64,000 nucleotides of DNA, taken from assembly GCA_914767715.1 (NCBI GenBank), contig OU612065.1, forward strand, positions 60,001-124,000. The letters are read 5' to 3'. The DNA comes from Membranipora membranacea. Lineage: Eukaryota; Bryozoa; Gymnolaemata; Cheilostomatida; Membraniporidae. The notes under the pieces are model-generated. The model was not told where the DNA came from. It saw nothing but the letters and a program-made list of their open reading frames with translations, and did no database searches. Shown one piece after another: positions 1 through 12,538 of the stretch (position 1 is the stretch's first letter; each line of letters starts with the position of its first letter). Made by a program: the position numbers and the translations under genes.

Positions 1-1143
1 CATTGAGTGATTGTCTCCTCATTTCTCCAGCCATTCCATCCAAATCTAGAATAGCAACATGCACTGAATCGATCAAAGAGCATCAGGTTAGCTAACATCT
101 GGATCTTTAGCAGCTACAGATAAGCTTAATCCAGGGAGGGAGATACAAATATGCAGAAGTAGTAGGATGCAAACACAAGAAGATATTCAGGGTTTTAAAA
201 ACAAGGCAAGGAAATTCGAGGTGAAGAAATACCGAGTCGGCGTGCGAACAAGGAAGAAAAATATTGAGCAAAAAAAGGAAAACTAGAGATGCAACAGGTG
301 TAGAGTCAAAGGGTTGAGATCTGAGGGGCTGAGTTACATGGTGGAAAACTAATCGGCGGGAGAATAAAAGAAATGGTGGTAAAAGATAATAAAAGGATAA
401 AGGATATAAAGATAAAAGTGGAAGTTAAGGGGGGGGGGAGTTAATCCATGATGAAGAAGGGGGTATTACATCAACCAGGTACAGGATATGGGGTGATGTA
501 CCACCAATGGCTATATCCATAGTATCTGGTGGCACAATTAAGTACCTGAGTTTAGCAGTACAGTGTTCTCAAGTAGATCTACAAGATGTGTCTGTCCAGA
601 TCCAAACTTTAATGAAGCAATAAGTGTGTTATAGGCTTTATCTCCCCTGTGTGGTATCATGTGTAACAGCCTGTCATTCATAGCAAACGTTGTGTTCATA
701 GATTTAACCTCATCTACCATATCAAGACTTAAAACGCCCTACAACACAAGAGAATAAAATCATCACTTTAATGGTTGCACCAGATGGTAACCTGAAAACA
801 GCATTACTTGATAACCAATAATACCAAGTTATTATCATAATCAGCCCGGTCTTAGAAAACAGGCTTTGACAATTATAGTACATGTACTTTGTTACACTAT
901 CAAAACAATCCCGCTCACATTTAACCTCCCCTCCCCCTCCTAGTGCCTTCATCTATATCATCATCCTGACATATTGGTAACCACCACATAAGATCATATG
1001 GGGAGGGATAAAATATCAGAATGTGACCGACTCACCTCTTGTATAAAGTAAGGAATCATATACTCAGTCTGCATCTCATTTACAAGCTGTACATAATTCT
1101 TTTTTATCCTGAGACGATGATCTGACGACATTGACTTACGCAT
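1..1143 (-). CDS. CARD-domain protein, N-terminal exons (gene runs off the left edge)
   Basis: Exons: 1143-1036 (36 codons from ATG), 738-546 (64 codons plus 1 base) and 63 to the window edge. The first junction is phase 0 and the second phase 1, and the frame stays open through all three. Residues 8-97 read as a caspase recruitment domain: helix 1 with RLRIKKNYVQLVNEM, then FIQEGVLSLDMVDEV, then RLLHMIPHRGDKAYNTLI and QTHLVDLLEN. CARDs are six-helix death-fold domains that pair with other CARDs in apoptosis or innate immune complexes. Exon 3 adds VHVAILDLDGMAGEM and continues outside the window, so the effector part is unseen. If the donor at 545 is not used, translation stops at 538, giving a 102-residue CARD-only protein. 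The family within CARD proteins is not determined. Confidence is high for the CARD and moderate for exon 3. Confidence 0.75.
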
Positions 1144-4100
1144 TGTTAGTATTATTATTTACCTCTTACGTTACTCAGTAGTTAGTAAGTTAGCTGTGAG
1201 GAGGAAAGCCTAATATTATTTTAGAGCTACCAGGTAGAGATGATTGGTGATTCACCATTTGATTAAAGGAGAAGATTGATTTGTAATATACAATCAATAA
1301 GAGAATTATTGTGTTTGGATGACATGTGAGACATGTGAGACATTAGATATGGCTAATCGATAATCTGATCATAGCCTGAATCTGTTGTCAGAAATCAAAC
1401 AATAGAACTAACAATAGAATTAATCTCAGAAAAGCTACATCACTGTCTTATTAATTAATGTCTAATGAGTTTGAGATGCACAATGATACCACTGTCTTAT
1501 TGTCTTATAATCATCAATGCTGGGAGTTGATATAATCAAATATTAATTTGAACTTGTATTTGGTAGTAATAAACGTGACATCCGAAGTAAACTTGAAGAA
1601 CCTGATATAAAATGTGTGGTTATTTAACTCAACAATTGGAACCTGTTGACCAGACATTATTTTTTTACAACTGTATCAGCAACAATAAATCAGAGGGATA
1701 AGTTCATAACATATTCCTCTGTCTGTCCAACTTGAAAAACTCTACCCTTCATTACCAGAATATGAAATACCAGAATATGCTACAATCTCATCTTGTGCAG
1801 TGGGCGGCTCACTTATTTAGTTGTGATTGACTATGTGTTATCACCTGACTGTTAATTGCGTTTAGACGATTCCATGAGGCTTGTTATCATTCTTTCCAAG
1901 TCGTTAGGTGAGAATGTCTGTAACAGAAATATTATATAAATACATAGTTCAGTTATTTTGTTTGTGCACCTTTACTCAATTATTTTAATCAACTAAAATG
2001 GAAAGATTTTCATGTAAAACTGCACTGCATTTCTCGCCTGTACGGTGATGACACAGCTCATAATGAATCATGGAAATACAGAATGTATGATGTACAATCA
2101 AAGAGTTATTATATACTCTAGAGTGGACAATGCAGTGCTCAAAATGTCCTACTTAATTATTGCGAAATTCATGACGCGACGCAATCTGGTTGTGCATGGC
2201 TAGTGCTTAATCCAGGGAGGGAGATACAAATATGCAGAAGTAGTAGGATGCAAACACAAGAAGATATTCAGGGTTTTAAAAACAAGGCAAGGAAATTCGA
2301 GGTGAAGAAATACCGAGTCGGCGTGCGAACAAGGAAGAAAAATATTGAGCAAAAAAAGGAAAACTAGAGATGCAACAGGTGTAGAGTCAAAGGGTTGAGA
2401 TCTGAGGGGCTGAGTTACATGGTGGAAAACTAATCGGCGGGAGAATAAAAGAAATGGTGGTAAAAGATAATAAAAGGATAAAGGATATAAAGATAAAAGT
2501 GGAAGTTAAGGGGGGGGGGAGTTAATCCATGATGAAGAAGGGGGTATTACATCAACCAGGTACAGGATATGGGGTGATGTACCACCAATGGCTATATCCA
2601 TAGTATCTGGTGGCACAATTAAGTACCTGAGTTTAGCAGTACAGTGTTCTCAAGTAGATCTACAAGATGTGTCTGTCCAGATCCAAACTTTAATGAAGCA
2701 ATAAGTGTGTTATAGGCTTTATCTCCCCTGTGTGGTATCATGTGTAACAGCCTGTCATTCATAGCAAACGTTGTGTTCATAGATTTAACCTCATCTACCA
2801 TATCAAGACTTAAAACGCCCTACAACACAAGAGAATAAAATCATCACTTTAATGGTTGCACCAGATGGTAACCTGAAAACAGCATTACTTGATAACCAAT
2901 AATACCAAGTTATTATCATAATCAGCCCGGTCTTAGAAAACAGGCTTTGACAATTATAGTACATGTACTTTGTTACACTATCAAAACAATCCCGCTCACA
3001 TTTAACCTCCCCTCCCCCTCCTAGTGCCTTCATCTATATCATCATCCTGACATATTGGTAACCACCACATAAGATCATATGGGGAGGGATAAAATATCAG
3101 AATGTGACCGACTCACCTCTTGTATAAAGTAAGGAATCATATACTCAGTCTGCATCTCATTTACAAGCTGTACATAATTCTTTTTTATCCTGAGACGATG
3201 ATCTGACGACATTGACTTACGCATTGTTAGTATTATTATTTACCTCTTACGTTACTCAGTAGTTAGTAAGTTAGCTGTGAGGAGGAAAGCCTAATATTAT
3301 TTTAGAGCTACCAGGTAGAGATGATTGGTGATTCACCATTTGATTAAAGGAGAAGATTGATTTGTAATATACAATCAATAAGAGAATTATTGTGTTTGGA
3401 TGACATGTGAGACATGTGAGACATTAGATATGGCTAATCGATAATCTGATCATAGCCTGAATCTGTTGTCAGAAATCAAACAATAGAACTAACAATAGAA
3501 TTAATCTCAGAAAAGCTACATCACTGTCTTATTAATTAATGTCTAATGAGTTTGAGATGCACAATGATACCACTGTCTTATTGTCTTATAATCATCAATG
3601 CTGGGAGTTGATATAATCAAATATTAATTTGAACTTGTATTTGGTAGTAATAAACGTGACATCCGAAGTAAACTTGAAGAACCTGATATAAAATGTGTGG
3701 TTATTTAACTCAACAATTGGAACCTGTTGACCAGACATTATTTTTTTACAACTGTATCAGCAACAATAAATCAGAGGGATAAGTTCATAACATATTCCTC
3801 TGTCTGTCCAACTTGAAAAACTCTACCCTTCATTACCAGAATATGAAATACCAGAATATGCTACAATCTCATCTTGTGCAGTGGGCGGCTCACTTATTTA
3901 GTTGTGATTGACTATGTGTTATCACCTGACTGTTAATTGCGTTTAGACGATTCCATGAGGCTTGTTATCATTCTTTCCAAGTCGTTAGGTGAGAATGTCT
4001 GTAACAGAAATATTATATAAATACATAGTTCAGTTATTTTGTTTGTGCACCTTTACTCAATTATTTTAATCAACTAAAATGGAAAGATTTTCATGTAAAA

Positions 4101-4285
4101 CTGCACTGCATTTCTCGCCTGTACGGTGATGACACAGCTCATAATGAATCATGGAAATACAGAATGTATGATGTACAATCAAAGAGTTATTATATACTCT
4201 AGAGTGGACAATGCAGTGCTCAAAATGTCCTACTTAATTATTGCGAAATTCATGACGCGACGCAATCTGGTTGTGCATGGCTAGT
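124..4285. repeat. 2,081-bp tandem duplication, two copies
   Basis: Copy 1 spans 124-2204 and copy 2 spans 2205-4285. Wherever I compared them by eye they are identical, including a 10-G homopolymer near 429 and 2510. Each copy holds two CARD exons and, at its right end, the first 100 or so bases of the inverted-repeat element that is complete at 4182-5971. The junction is seamless and shares only GC with both ends. The stretch 1144-2204 in each copy holds no other gene that I can see; it is the presumed promoter and 5' flank. Confidence 0.95.
2627..3224 (-). CDS. Duplicate first two exons of the CARD gene
   Basis: Exons 3224-3117 and 2819-2627 (to the stop at 2619 if unspliced) repeat the two CARD exons at 1143-1036 and 738-546, shifted by 2,081 bases. 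The encoded residues are identical. The copy lies inside the tandem duplication, which does not include exon 3 (1-63). It could act as an alternative first-exon pair spliced over the inner copy to exon 3 (phase 1 to phase 1), or as a CARD-only gene. A tandem-CARD protein is unlikely, because the phase 1 donor of this copy does not match the phase 0 acceptor of the inner exon 2. It could also be an assembly artefact. Confidence 0.6.
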
Positions 4286-5971
4286 GCCTGTATCATATAA
4301 GTTATCAATAAGAATATAGGAATTGAGCATGAAAATTTATGTTTTAGAGCGCTAACAGCCATGTTTTTGGAAAATTTTTCATGTCACACCATGTGGAACA
4401 CTTGTAGGTATTTTCACTTGCAGCCATTGGAAAATTTTTCTATGTTTTCCCATGAAAGTAAGCCAAAACCCAAACCGCAAACGCATCATTGTGATGAAAA
4501 AAAATTACTGGGCTAGCTTGTTTTTTTCCACGTTTCTCTCAACCATAAGTTGGATTCTGTCTCTTTTACTCATATGTTATCCATCAAGTGAGTTAATGTG
4601 ATTTGTTCAGTATAAGGTGTACACATAGCTTGTGGAAAAGCTGACTGGAGGTTAAAAGTCGGCCGCTAAGGTCCGCCATTTGCTGAAGCAATTTACATAG
4701 GGTTCTGACTAAGATTCGGCGTTTAGATTTGGCTATGTCATTTAAAGCTCTAAATTTCCTCCCATATAAATGAATGTATTTTGTAACAAACTTTTTTGAT
4801 AAGTCGCTGAGTATCAAGTAAATCTTTGAATGGAAAACTCACATACATACCTATCCAGACTGACTCCAGATTTTTCAGAACAAACACTCACTAATGTGAC
4901 ATTTTAAGTGGACGGATATTTCTGATTTCTCACCATACTTGAAATAAGGGACCATTTGCTTCAGAGCTGTCGTTGTGGATGTTTGATACAATTTTGTAGT
5001 ATGATTATTATGACTATGGTTGTTGGTTTGTGTTTGTAAATTAGTTGAGATGGCAACTTCAGCATCATACATAATATTTTGTATATACCCAGTAAAGGCG
5101 CTGGCAGTTGACGTATACATGTGTATTTGTTTGCATAGTTTTGAGGGAAGGGGGATTAGTGTAGTAGTGTTCAATCCTTCGAAATGACCAGAGTTAGCAT
5201 TTCATACAGCTGTGATTCTCTGTCAGAAATGGATTGATGCTATAAAAATATAAGAGAGGCAACCAGAAAGTGATCTTATGAGCATTGAGGACTGACAGTA
5301 ACACCACATCTGATTTTAGCACCAATCTTAATTGATCTTCTTTGACATAAGAAACAAAAAAGCTTATAATAATACCCTCAATAAAGTAATGTTATCTGGA
5401 GAGCAAATCTGAATCTTGACATTATGTACACTGTGACTGAAAGCGAGGCAAGCTGCAAACTTTTACACCTCCGATCACTTGTTCACAGGCTACTCGTACT
5501 TCATTTAATCACAAATAAAACAAACCTATTGAATGTGTAAGAGTAAGAGTAAGAGTAAGAGTAAGAGTAAGAGAGATAGGACACAGCTTATATGCCTGGC
5601 AAGTGGCAGTAGAAAAAACAAGCTAGCCCGGTAATTAATATTCATCACAATGATGTGTTTGCGGTTGGGGCTTTGGCTTGTTTTCATGGGAAAACATAGA
5701 AAATTTTTCCAATGGCTGCAAGTGAAAATACCTACAAGTGTTCCACATAGTGTGCCATGAAAATTTTCCGAAAAAATGGCTTTAAGTGCTCTAAAACTTA
5801 AATTTTCATACCCACTTCCTAAATTCTCAATGATAAATTATATGATACAGGCACTGGCCATGCACAACCAGATTGCATCGCCGTCATGGATTTCGCAATA
5901 ATTAAGTAGGACAAAAACTGATGCTATTTTTGTACACATTGTCCACTCTAGAGTATATAATAACTCTATGT
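4182..5971. mobile_element. Terminal-inverted-repeat (foldback) DNA element, 1.8 kb
   Basis: Arms at about 4183-4545 and 5612-5966 are inverted copies of each other with scattered mismatches. They share AGAGTTATTATATACTCTAG at the outer edge and a GGCTAGCTTG/CAAGCTAGCC block at the inner edge. The 9-bp sequence GTACAATCA lies directly outside both ends (4173-4181 and 5972-5980) and looks like a target-site duplication; 9 bp is typical of Mutator-like elements. The 1.07-kb spacer has no recognisable transposase, so the element is non-autonomous. It lies between the CARD gene and the large minisatellite, where the last exon of Nup107 would be expected. Confidence 0.75.
5536..5574. repeat. (GTAAGA)n microsatellite
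   Basis: About six tandem copies of GTAAGA, inside the spacer of the inverted-repeat element. Confidence 0.9.
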
Positions 5972-5999
5972 GTACAATCATTGAATTAAATTATCATAG

Positions 6000-6245
6000 A
6001 AATATTATCATGATCCTAAACAGTTAGCACGCTCAGCACGGCGAATGATCTGATTGGCTGTCTCTACAAGCATTAATTAATTAATTAATATATTAGTAAC
6101 CTGAGATACAAGCTCGCTAACAGCTGCAGCATCAAGTGTTTGGGCATCTCAAGAATGCTACTCGGACTGGCTATTTTCCAGACCCTTTGTTTGTCAAAAG
6201 TTACGTTATGCTGTGCTATTCCAGATAGGAGTTCAATGTGGACAA
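6000..6245. repeat. Dispersed repeat, copy A
   Basis: Shares blocks with 17280-17580: GATCTGATTGGCTGTC, then GAATGCTACT, GACTGGCTATTTT, TTTGTTTG(T/G)CAAAAG and GCTATTCCAGATA in the same order. The two copies are diverged and of unknown family. No coding potential was recognised. Confidence 0.6.
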
Positions 6246-6452
6246 CGATTATTATATAAATACGCCGTACAGACAGTTTAATTAACTGCTATCTAAGATT
6301 TGACCTCTCTCCATTTAGATACTTTTTTTACATTACATACTGTAAACCAGGCTTTGGGTAAAACACTGATCAAACTCAGCTGCCTTTGTTGACAAGATTC
6401 TTGGAACTGTGTCAAATTAACCGCCCAAAATTAAGAGAAATAAGCTTCCAAA

Positions 6453-6551
6453 TAGTCCGGTGCCAGTCCCCCTCCTATCTTATCACTTCCATTTACGAAT
6501 TGGATGGATAAGGTTGGTCAGTTGTTTCTTGTACAGTTTTTTCATGCTGAT
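6453..6551. mobile_element. End fragment of a foldback MITE (same family as 47475-48738)
   Basis: This roughly 100-bp stretch matches 47475-47572 with few differences: TAGTCCGGTG, CCCCTCCTATCTT, CACTTCCATTT, TTGGATGGATAAGGTT and GTCAGTTGTTTCT. Similarity stops exactly where the 24-bp minisatellite begins. The rest of the element is missing or replaced by the array. Confidence 0.8.
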
Positions 6552-9500
6552 ATACACCTGATATATGATGATTATATACATCTGATATATGATGAGTATA
6601 TACACCTGATATATGATGATTATATACACCTGATATATGATGATTATATACACCTGATATATGATGATTATATACACCTGATATATGATGAGTATATACA
6701 TCTGATATATGATGAGTATATACACCTGATATATGATGAGTATATACACCTGATATATGATGATTATATACATCTGATATATGATGATTATATACACCTG
6801 ATATATGATGAGTATATACACCTGATATATGATGAGTATATACACCTGATATATGATGATTATATACATCTGATATATGATGATTATATACACCTGATAT
6901 ATGATGAGTATATACACCTGATATATGATGAGTATATACACCTGATATATGATGAGTATATACATCTGATATATGATGAGTATATACACCTGATATATGA
7001 TGAGTATATACACCTGATATATGATGATTATATACATCTGATATATGATGATTATATACACCTGATATATGATGAGTATATACACCTGATATATGATGAG
7101 TATATACACCTGATATATGATGATTATATACACCTGATATATGATGATTATATACATCTGATATATGATGAGTATATACATCTGATATATGATGAGTATA
7201 TACACCTGATATATGATGAGTATATACACCTGATATATGATGATTATATACACCTGATATATGATGAGTATATACACCTGATATATGATGAGTATATACA
7301 CCTGATATATGATGAGTATATACACCTGATATATGATGAGTATATACACCTGATATATGATGAGTATATACACCTGATATATGATGATTATATACACCTG
7401 ATATATGATGATTATATACACCTGATATATGATGATTATATACACCTGATATATGATGAGTATATACATCTGATATATGATGAGTATATACACCTGATAT
7501 ATGATGAGTATATACACCTGATATATGATGAGTATATACACCTGATATATGATGATTATATACATCTGATATATGATGAGTATATACACCTGATATATGA
7601 TGAGTATATACATCTGATATATGATGAGTATATACACCTGATATATGATGATTATATACACCTGATATATGATGATTATATACACCTGATATATGATGAT
7701 TATATACACCTGATATATGATGATTATATACACCTGATATATGATGAGTATATACACCTGATATATGATGAGTATATACACCTGATATATGATGAGTATA
7801 TACACCTGATATATGATGATTATATACACCTGATATATGATGAGTATATACATCTGATATATGATGAGTATATACACCTGATATATGATGATTATATACA
7901 CCTGATATATGATGATTATATACACCTGATATATGATGATTATATACACCTGATATATGATGAGTATATACATCTGATATATGATGAGTATATACACCTG
8001 ATATATGATGAGTATATACACCTGATATATGATGATTATATACACCTGATATATGATGAGTATATACATCTGATATATGACAAATGTGTATATACACATG
8101 ATATATGATGATTATATACACCTGATATATGATGATTATATACACCTGATATATGATGAGTATATACACCTGATATATGATGATTATATACACCTGATAT
8201 ATGATGATTATATACACCTGATATATGATGAGTATATACACCTTATATATGATGATTATATACACCTGATATATGATGATTATATACACCTGATATATGA
8301 TGATTATATACACCTGATATATGATGAGTATATACACCTGATATATGATGATTATATACACCTGATATATGATGAGTATATACACCTGATATATGATGAG
8401 TATATACACCTGATATATGATGAGTATATACACCTGATATATGATGAGTATATACACCTGATATATGATGATTATATACACCTGATATATGATGAGTATA
8501 TACACCTGATATATGATGATTATATACACCTGATATATGATGATTATATACACCTGATATATGATGATTATATACACCTGATATATGATGAGTATATACA
8601 CCTGATATATGATGAGTATATACACCTGATATATGATGATTATATACACCTGATATATGATGATTATATACACCTGATATATGATGATTATATACACATG
8701 ATATATGATGATTATATACACCTGATATATGATGATTATATACACCTGATATATGATGAATATATACACCTGATATATGACAAATGTGTATATACACATG
8801 ATATATGATGAGTATATACACCTGATATATGATGATTATATACACCTGATATATGATGAATATATACACCTGATATATGATGATTATATACACATGATAT
8901 ATGATGATTATATACACCTGATATATGATGATTATATACACCTGATATATGATGAATATATACACCTGATATATGACAAATGTGTATATACACATGATAT
9001 ATGATGAATATATACACCTGATATATGATGATTATATACACCTGATATATGATGAGTATATACACCTGATATATGATGAGTATATACACCTGATATATGA
9101 TGAGTATATACACCTGATATATGATGATTATATACACCTGATATATGATGAATATATACACCTGATATATGATGATTATATACACCTGATATATGATGAT
9201 TATATACACCTGATATATGATGAGTATATACACCTGATATATGATGATTATATACACCTGATATATGATGAGTATATACATCTGATATATGATGATTATA
9301 TACACCTGATATATGATGATTATATACACCTGATATATGATGATTATATACACCTGATATATGATGAGTATATACACCTGATATATGATGATTATATACA
9401 CCTGATATATGATGAGTATATACACCTGATATATGATGAGTATATACACCTGATATATGATGAGTATATACACCTGATATATGATGAGTATATACACCTG

Positions 9501-12500
9501 ATATATGATGATTATATACACCTGATATATGATGAGTATATGCACCTGATATATGATGATTATATACACCTGATATATGATGAGTATATACACCTGATAT
9601 ATGATGATTATATACACCTGATATATGATGAGTATATACACCTGATATATGATGAGTATATACACCTGATATATGATGATTATATACACCTGATATATGA
9701 TGAATATATACACCTGATATATGATGATTATATACACATGATATATGATGATTATATACACCTGATATATGATGATTATATACACCTGATATATGATGAA
9801 TATATACACCTGATATATGATGATTATATACACCTGATATATGATGATTATATACACCTGATATATGATGAGTATATACACCTGATATATGATGAGTATA
9901 TACACCTGATATATGATGAGTATATACACCTGATATATGATGATTATATACACCTGATATATGATGAGTATATACATCTGATATATGACAAATGTGTATA
10001 TACACATGATATATGATGATTATATACACCTGATATATGATGATTATATACACCTGATATATGATGAGTATATACACCTGATATATGATGATTATATACA
10101 CCTGATATATGATGATTATATACACCTGATATATGATGAGTATATACATCTGATATATGATGATTATATACACCTGATATATGATGATTATATACACCTG
10201 ATATATGATGAGTATATACACCTGATATATGATGAGTATATACACCTGATATATGATGAGTATATACACCTGATATATGATGAGTATATACACCTGATAT
10301 ATGATGATTATATACACCTGATATATGATGAGTATATACACCTGATATATGATGATTATATACACCTGATATATGATGAGTATATACACCTGATATATGA
10401 TGATTATATACACCTGATATATGATGAGTATATACACCTGATATATGATGAGTATATACACCTGATATATGATGATTATATACACCTGATATATGATGAA
10501 TATATACACCTGATATATGATGATTATATACACATGATATATGATGATTATATACACCTGATATATGATGATTATATACACCTGATATATGATGAATATA
10601 TACACCTGATATATGACAAATGTGTATATACACATGATATATGATGAGTATATACACCTGATATATGATGATTATATACACCTGATATATGATGAATATA
10701 TACACCTGATATATGATGATTATATACACATGATATATGATGATTATATACACCTGATATATGATGATTATATACACCTGATATATGATGATTATATACA
10801 CCTGATATATGATGAGTATATACACCTGATATATGATGATTATATACACCTGATATATGATGAGTATATACACCTGATATATGATGAGTATATACACCTG
10901 ATATATGATGAGTATATACACCTGATATATGATGAGTATATACACCTGATATATGATGATTATATACACCTGATATATGATGAGTATATACACCTGATAT
11001 ATGATGATTATATACACCTGATATATGATGAGTATATACACCTGATATATGATGATTATATACACCTGATATATGATGAGTATATACACCTGATATATGA
11101 TGAGTATATACACCTGATATATGATGATTATATACACCTGATATATGATGAATATATACACCTGATATATGATGATTATATACACATGATATATGATGAT
11201 TATATACACCTGATATATGATGATTATATACACCTGATATATGATGAATATATACACCTGATATATGACAAATGTGTATATACACATGATATATGATGAG
11301 TATATACACCTGATATATGATGATTATATACACCTGATATATGATGAATATATACACCTGATATATGATGATTATATACACATGATATATGATGATTATA
11401 TACACCTGATATATGATGATTATATACACCTGATATATGATGAATATATACACCTGATATATGACAAATGTGTATATACACATGATATATGATGATTATA
11501 TACACCTGATATATGATGATTATATACACCTGATATATGATGAGTATATACACCTGATATATGATGAGTATATACACCTGATATATGATGATTATATACA
11601 CCTGATATATGATGAATATGTACACCTGATATATGATGATTATATACACCTGATATATGATGATTATATACACCTGATATATGATGAGTATATACACCTG
11701 ATATATGATGATTATATACACCTGATATATGATGAGTATATACACCTGATATATGATGATTATATACACCTGATATATGATGATTATATACACCTGATAT
11801 ATGATGATTATATACACCTGATATATGATGAGTATATACACCTGATATATGATGATTATATACACCTGATATATGATGAGTATATACACCTGATATATGA
11901 TGAGTATATACACCTGATATATGATGAGTATATACACCTGATATATGATGAGTATATACACCTGATATATGATGATTATATACACCTGATATATGATGAG
12001 TATATGCACCTGATATATGATGATTATATACACCTGATATATGATGAGTATATACACCTGATATATGATGATTATATACACCTGATATATGATGAGTATA
12101 TACACCTGATATATGATGAGTATATACACCTGATATATGATGAGTATATACACCTGATATATGATGAGTATATACACCTGATATATGATGAGTATATACA
12201 CCTGATATATGATGATTATATACACCTGATATATGATGAATATATACACCTGATATATGATGATTATATACACCTGATATATGATGAGTATATACACCTG
12301 ATATATGATGATTATATACACCTGATATATGATGAGTATATACACCTGATATATGATGATTATATACACCTGATATATGATGAATATATACACCTGATAT
12401 ATGATGATTATATACACATGATATATGATGATTATATACACCTGATATATGATGAGTATATACATCTGATATATGACAAATGTGTATATACACATGATAT
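6550..12500. repeat. Large minisatellite, 24-bp unit, about 248 copies
   Basis: The unit is TATATGATGATTATATACACCTGA-like; I give it in two halves, TATATGATGATT and ATATACACCTGA. The main variable sites are GATT/GAGT/GAAT and CACC/CATC/CACA. Eight 28-bp variant units containing GACAAATGTGTATATACACA occur; the ATG of each is at 8077, 8777, 8973, 9985, 10613, 11265, 11461 and 12473. All spacings are 24n+4. Because 24 is a multiple of 3 and the unit lacks stops in several frames, both strands are open for thousands of bases. These are repeat artefacts unless shown to be expressed. The array lies 3' of the last recognised Nup107 exon, probably in its last intron. Confidence 0.97.
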
Positions 12501-12538
12501 ACGATACGTTTACATACATATATATATATATAGGCTAC

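Noticed and set aside
31-86. Plus-strand exon IPSKSRIATCTESIKEHQ
   Set aside because: Has good splice borders, but the minus reading joins in phase to the CARD exons and looks more protein-like.
722-952. 76-codon minus ORF (and copy at 2803)
   Set aside because: Lies in the intron between the two CARD exons, and no domain.
5220-5372. Minus-strand SYVKEDQLRLVLKS as last Nup107 exon
   Set aside because: Slight resemblance to the family end, but the acceptor phase does not fit the phase 0 donor at 12538 and it lies in a transposon spacer.
6550-12500. CRISPR-like array
   Set aside because: Units are contiguous and nearly identical with no unique spacers, and the genome is eukaryotic.
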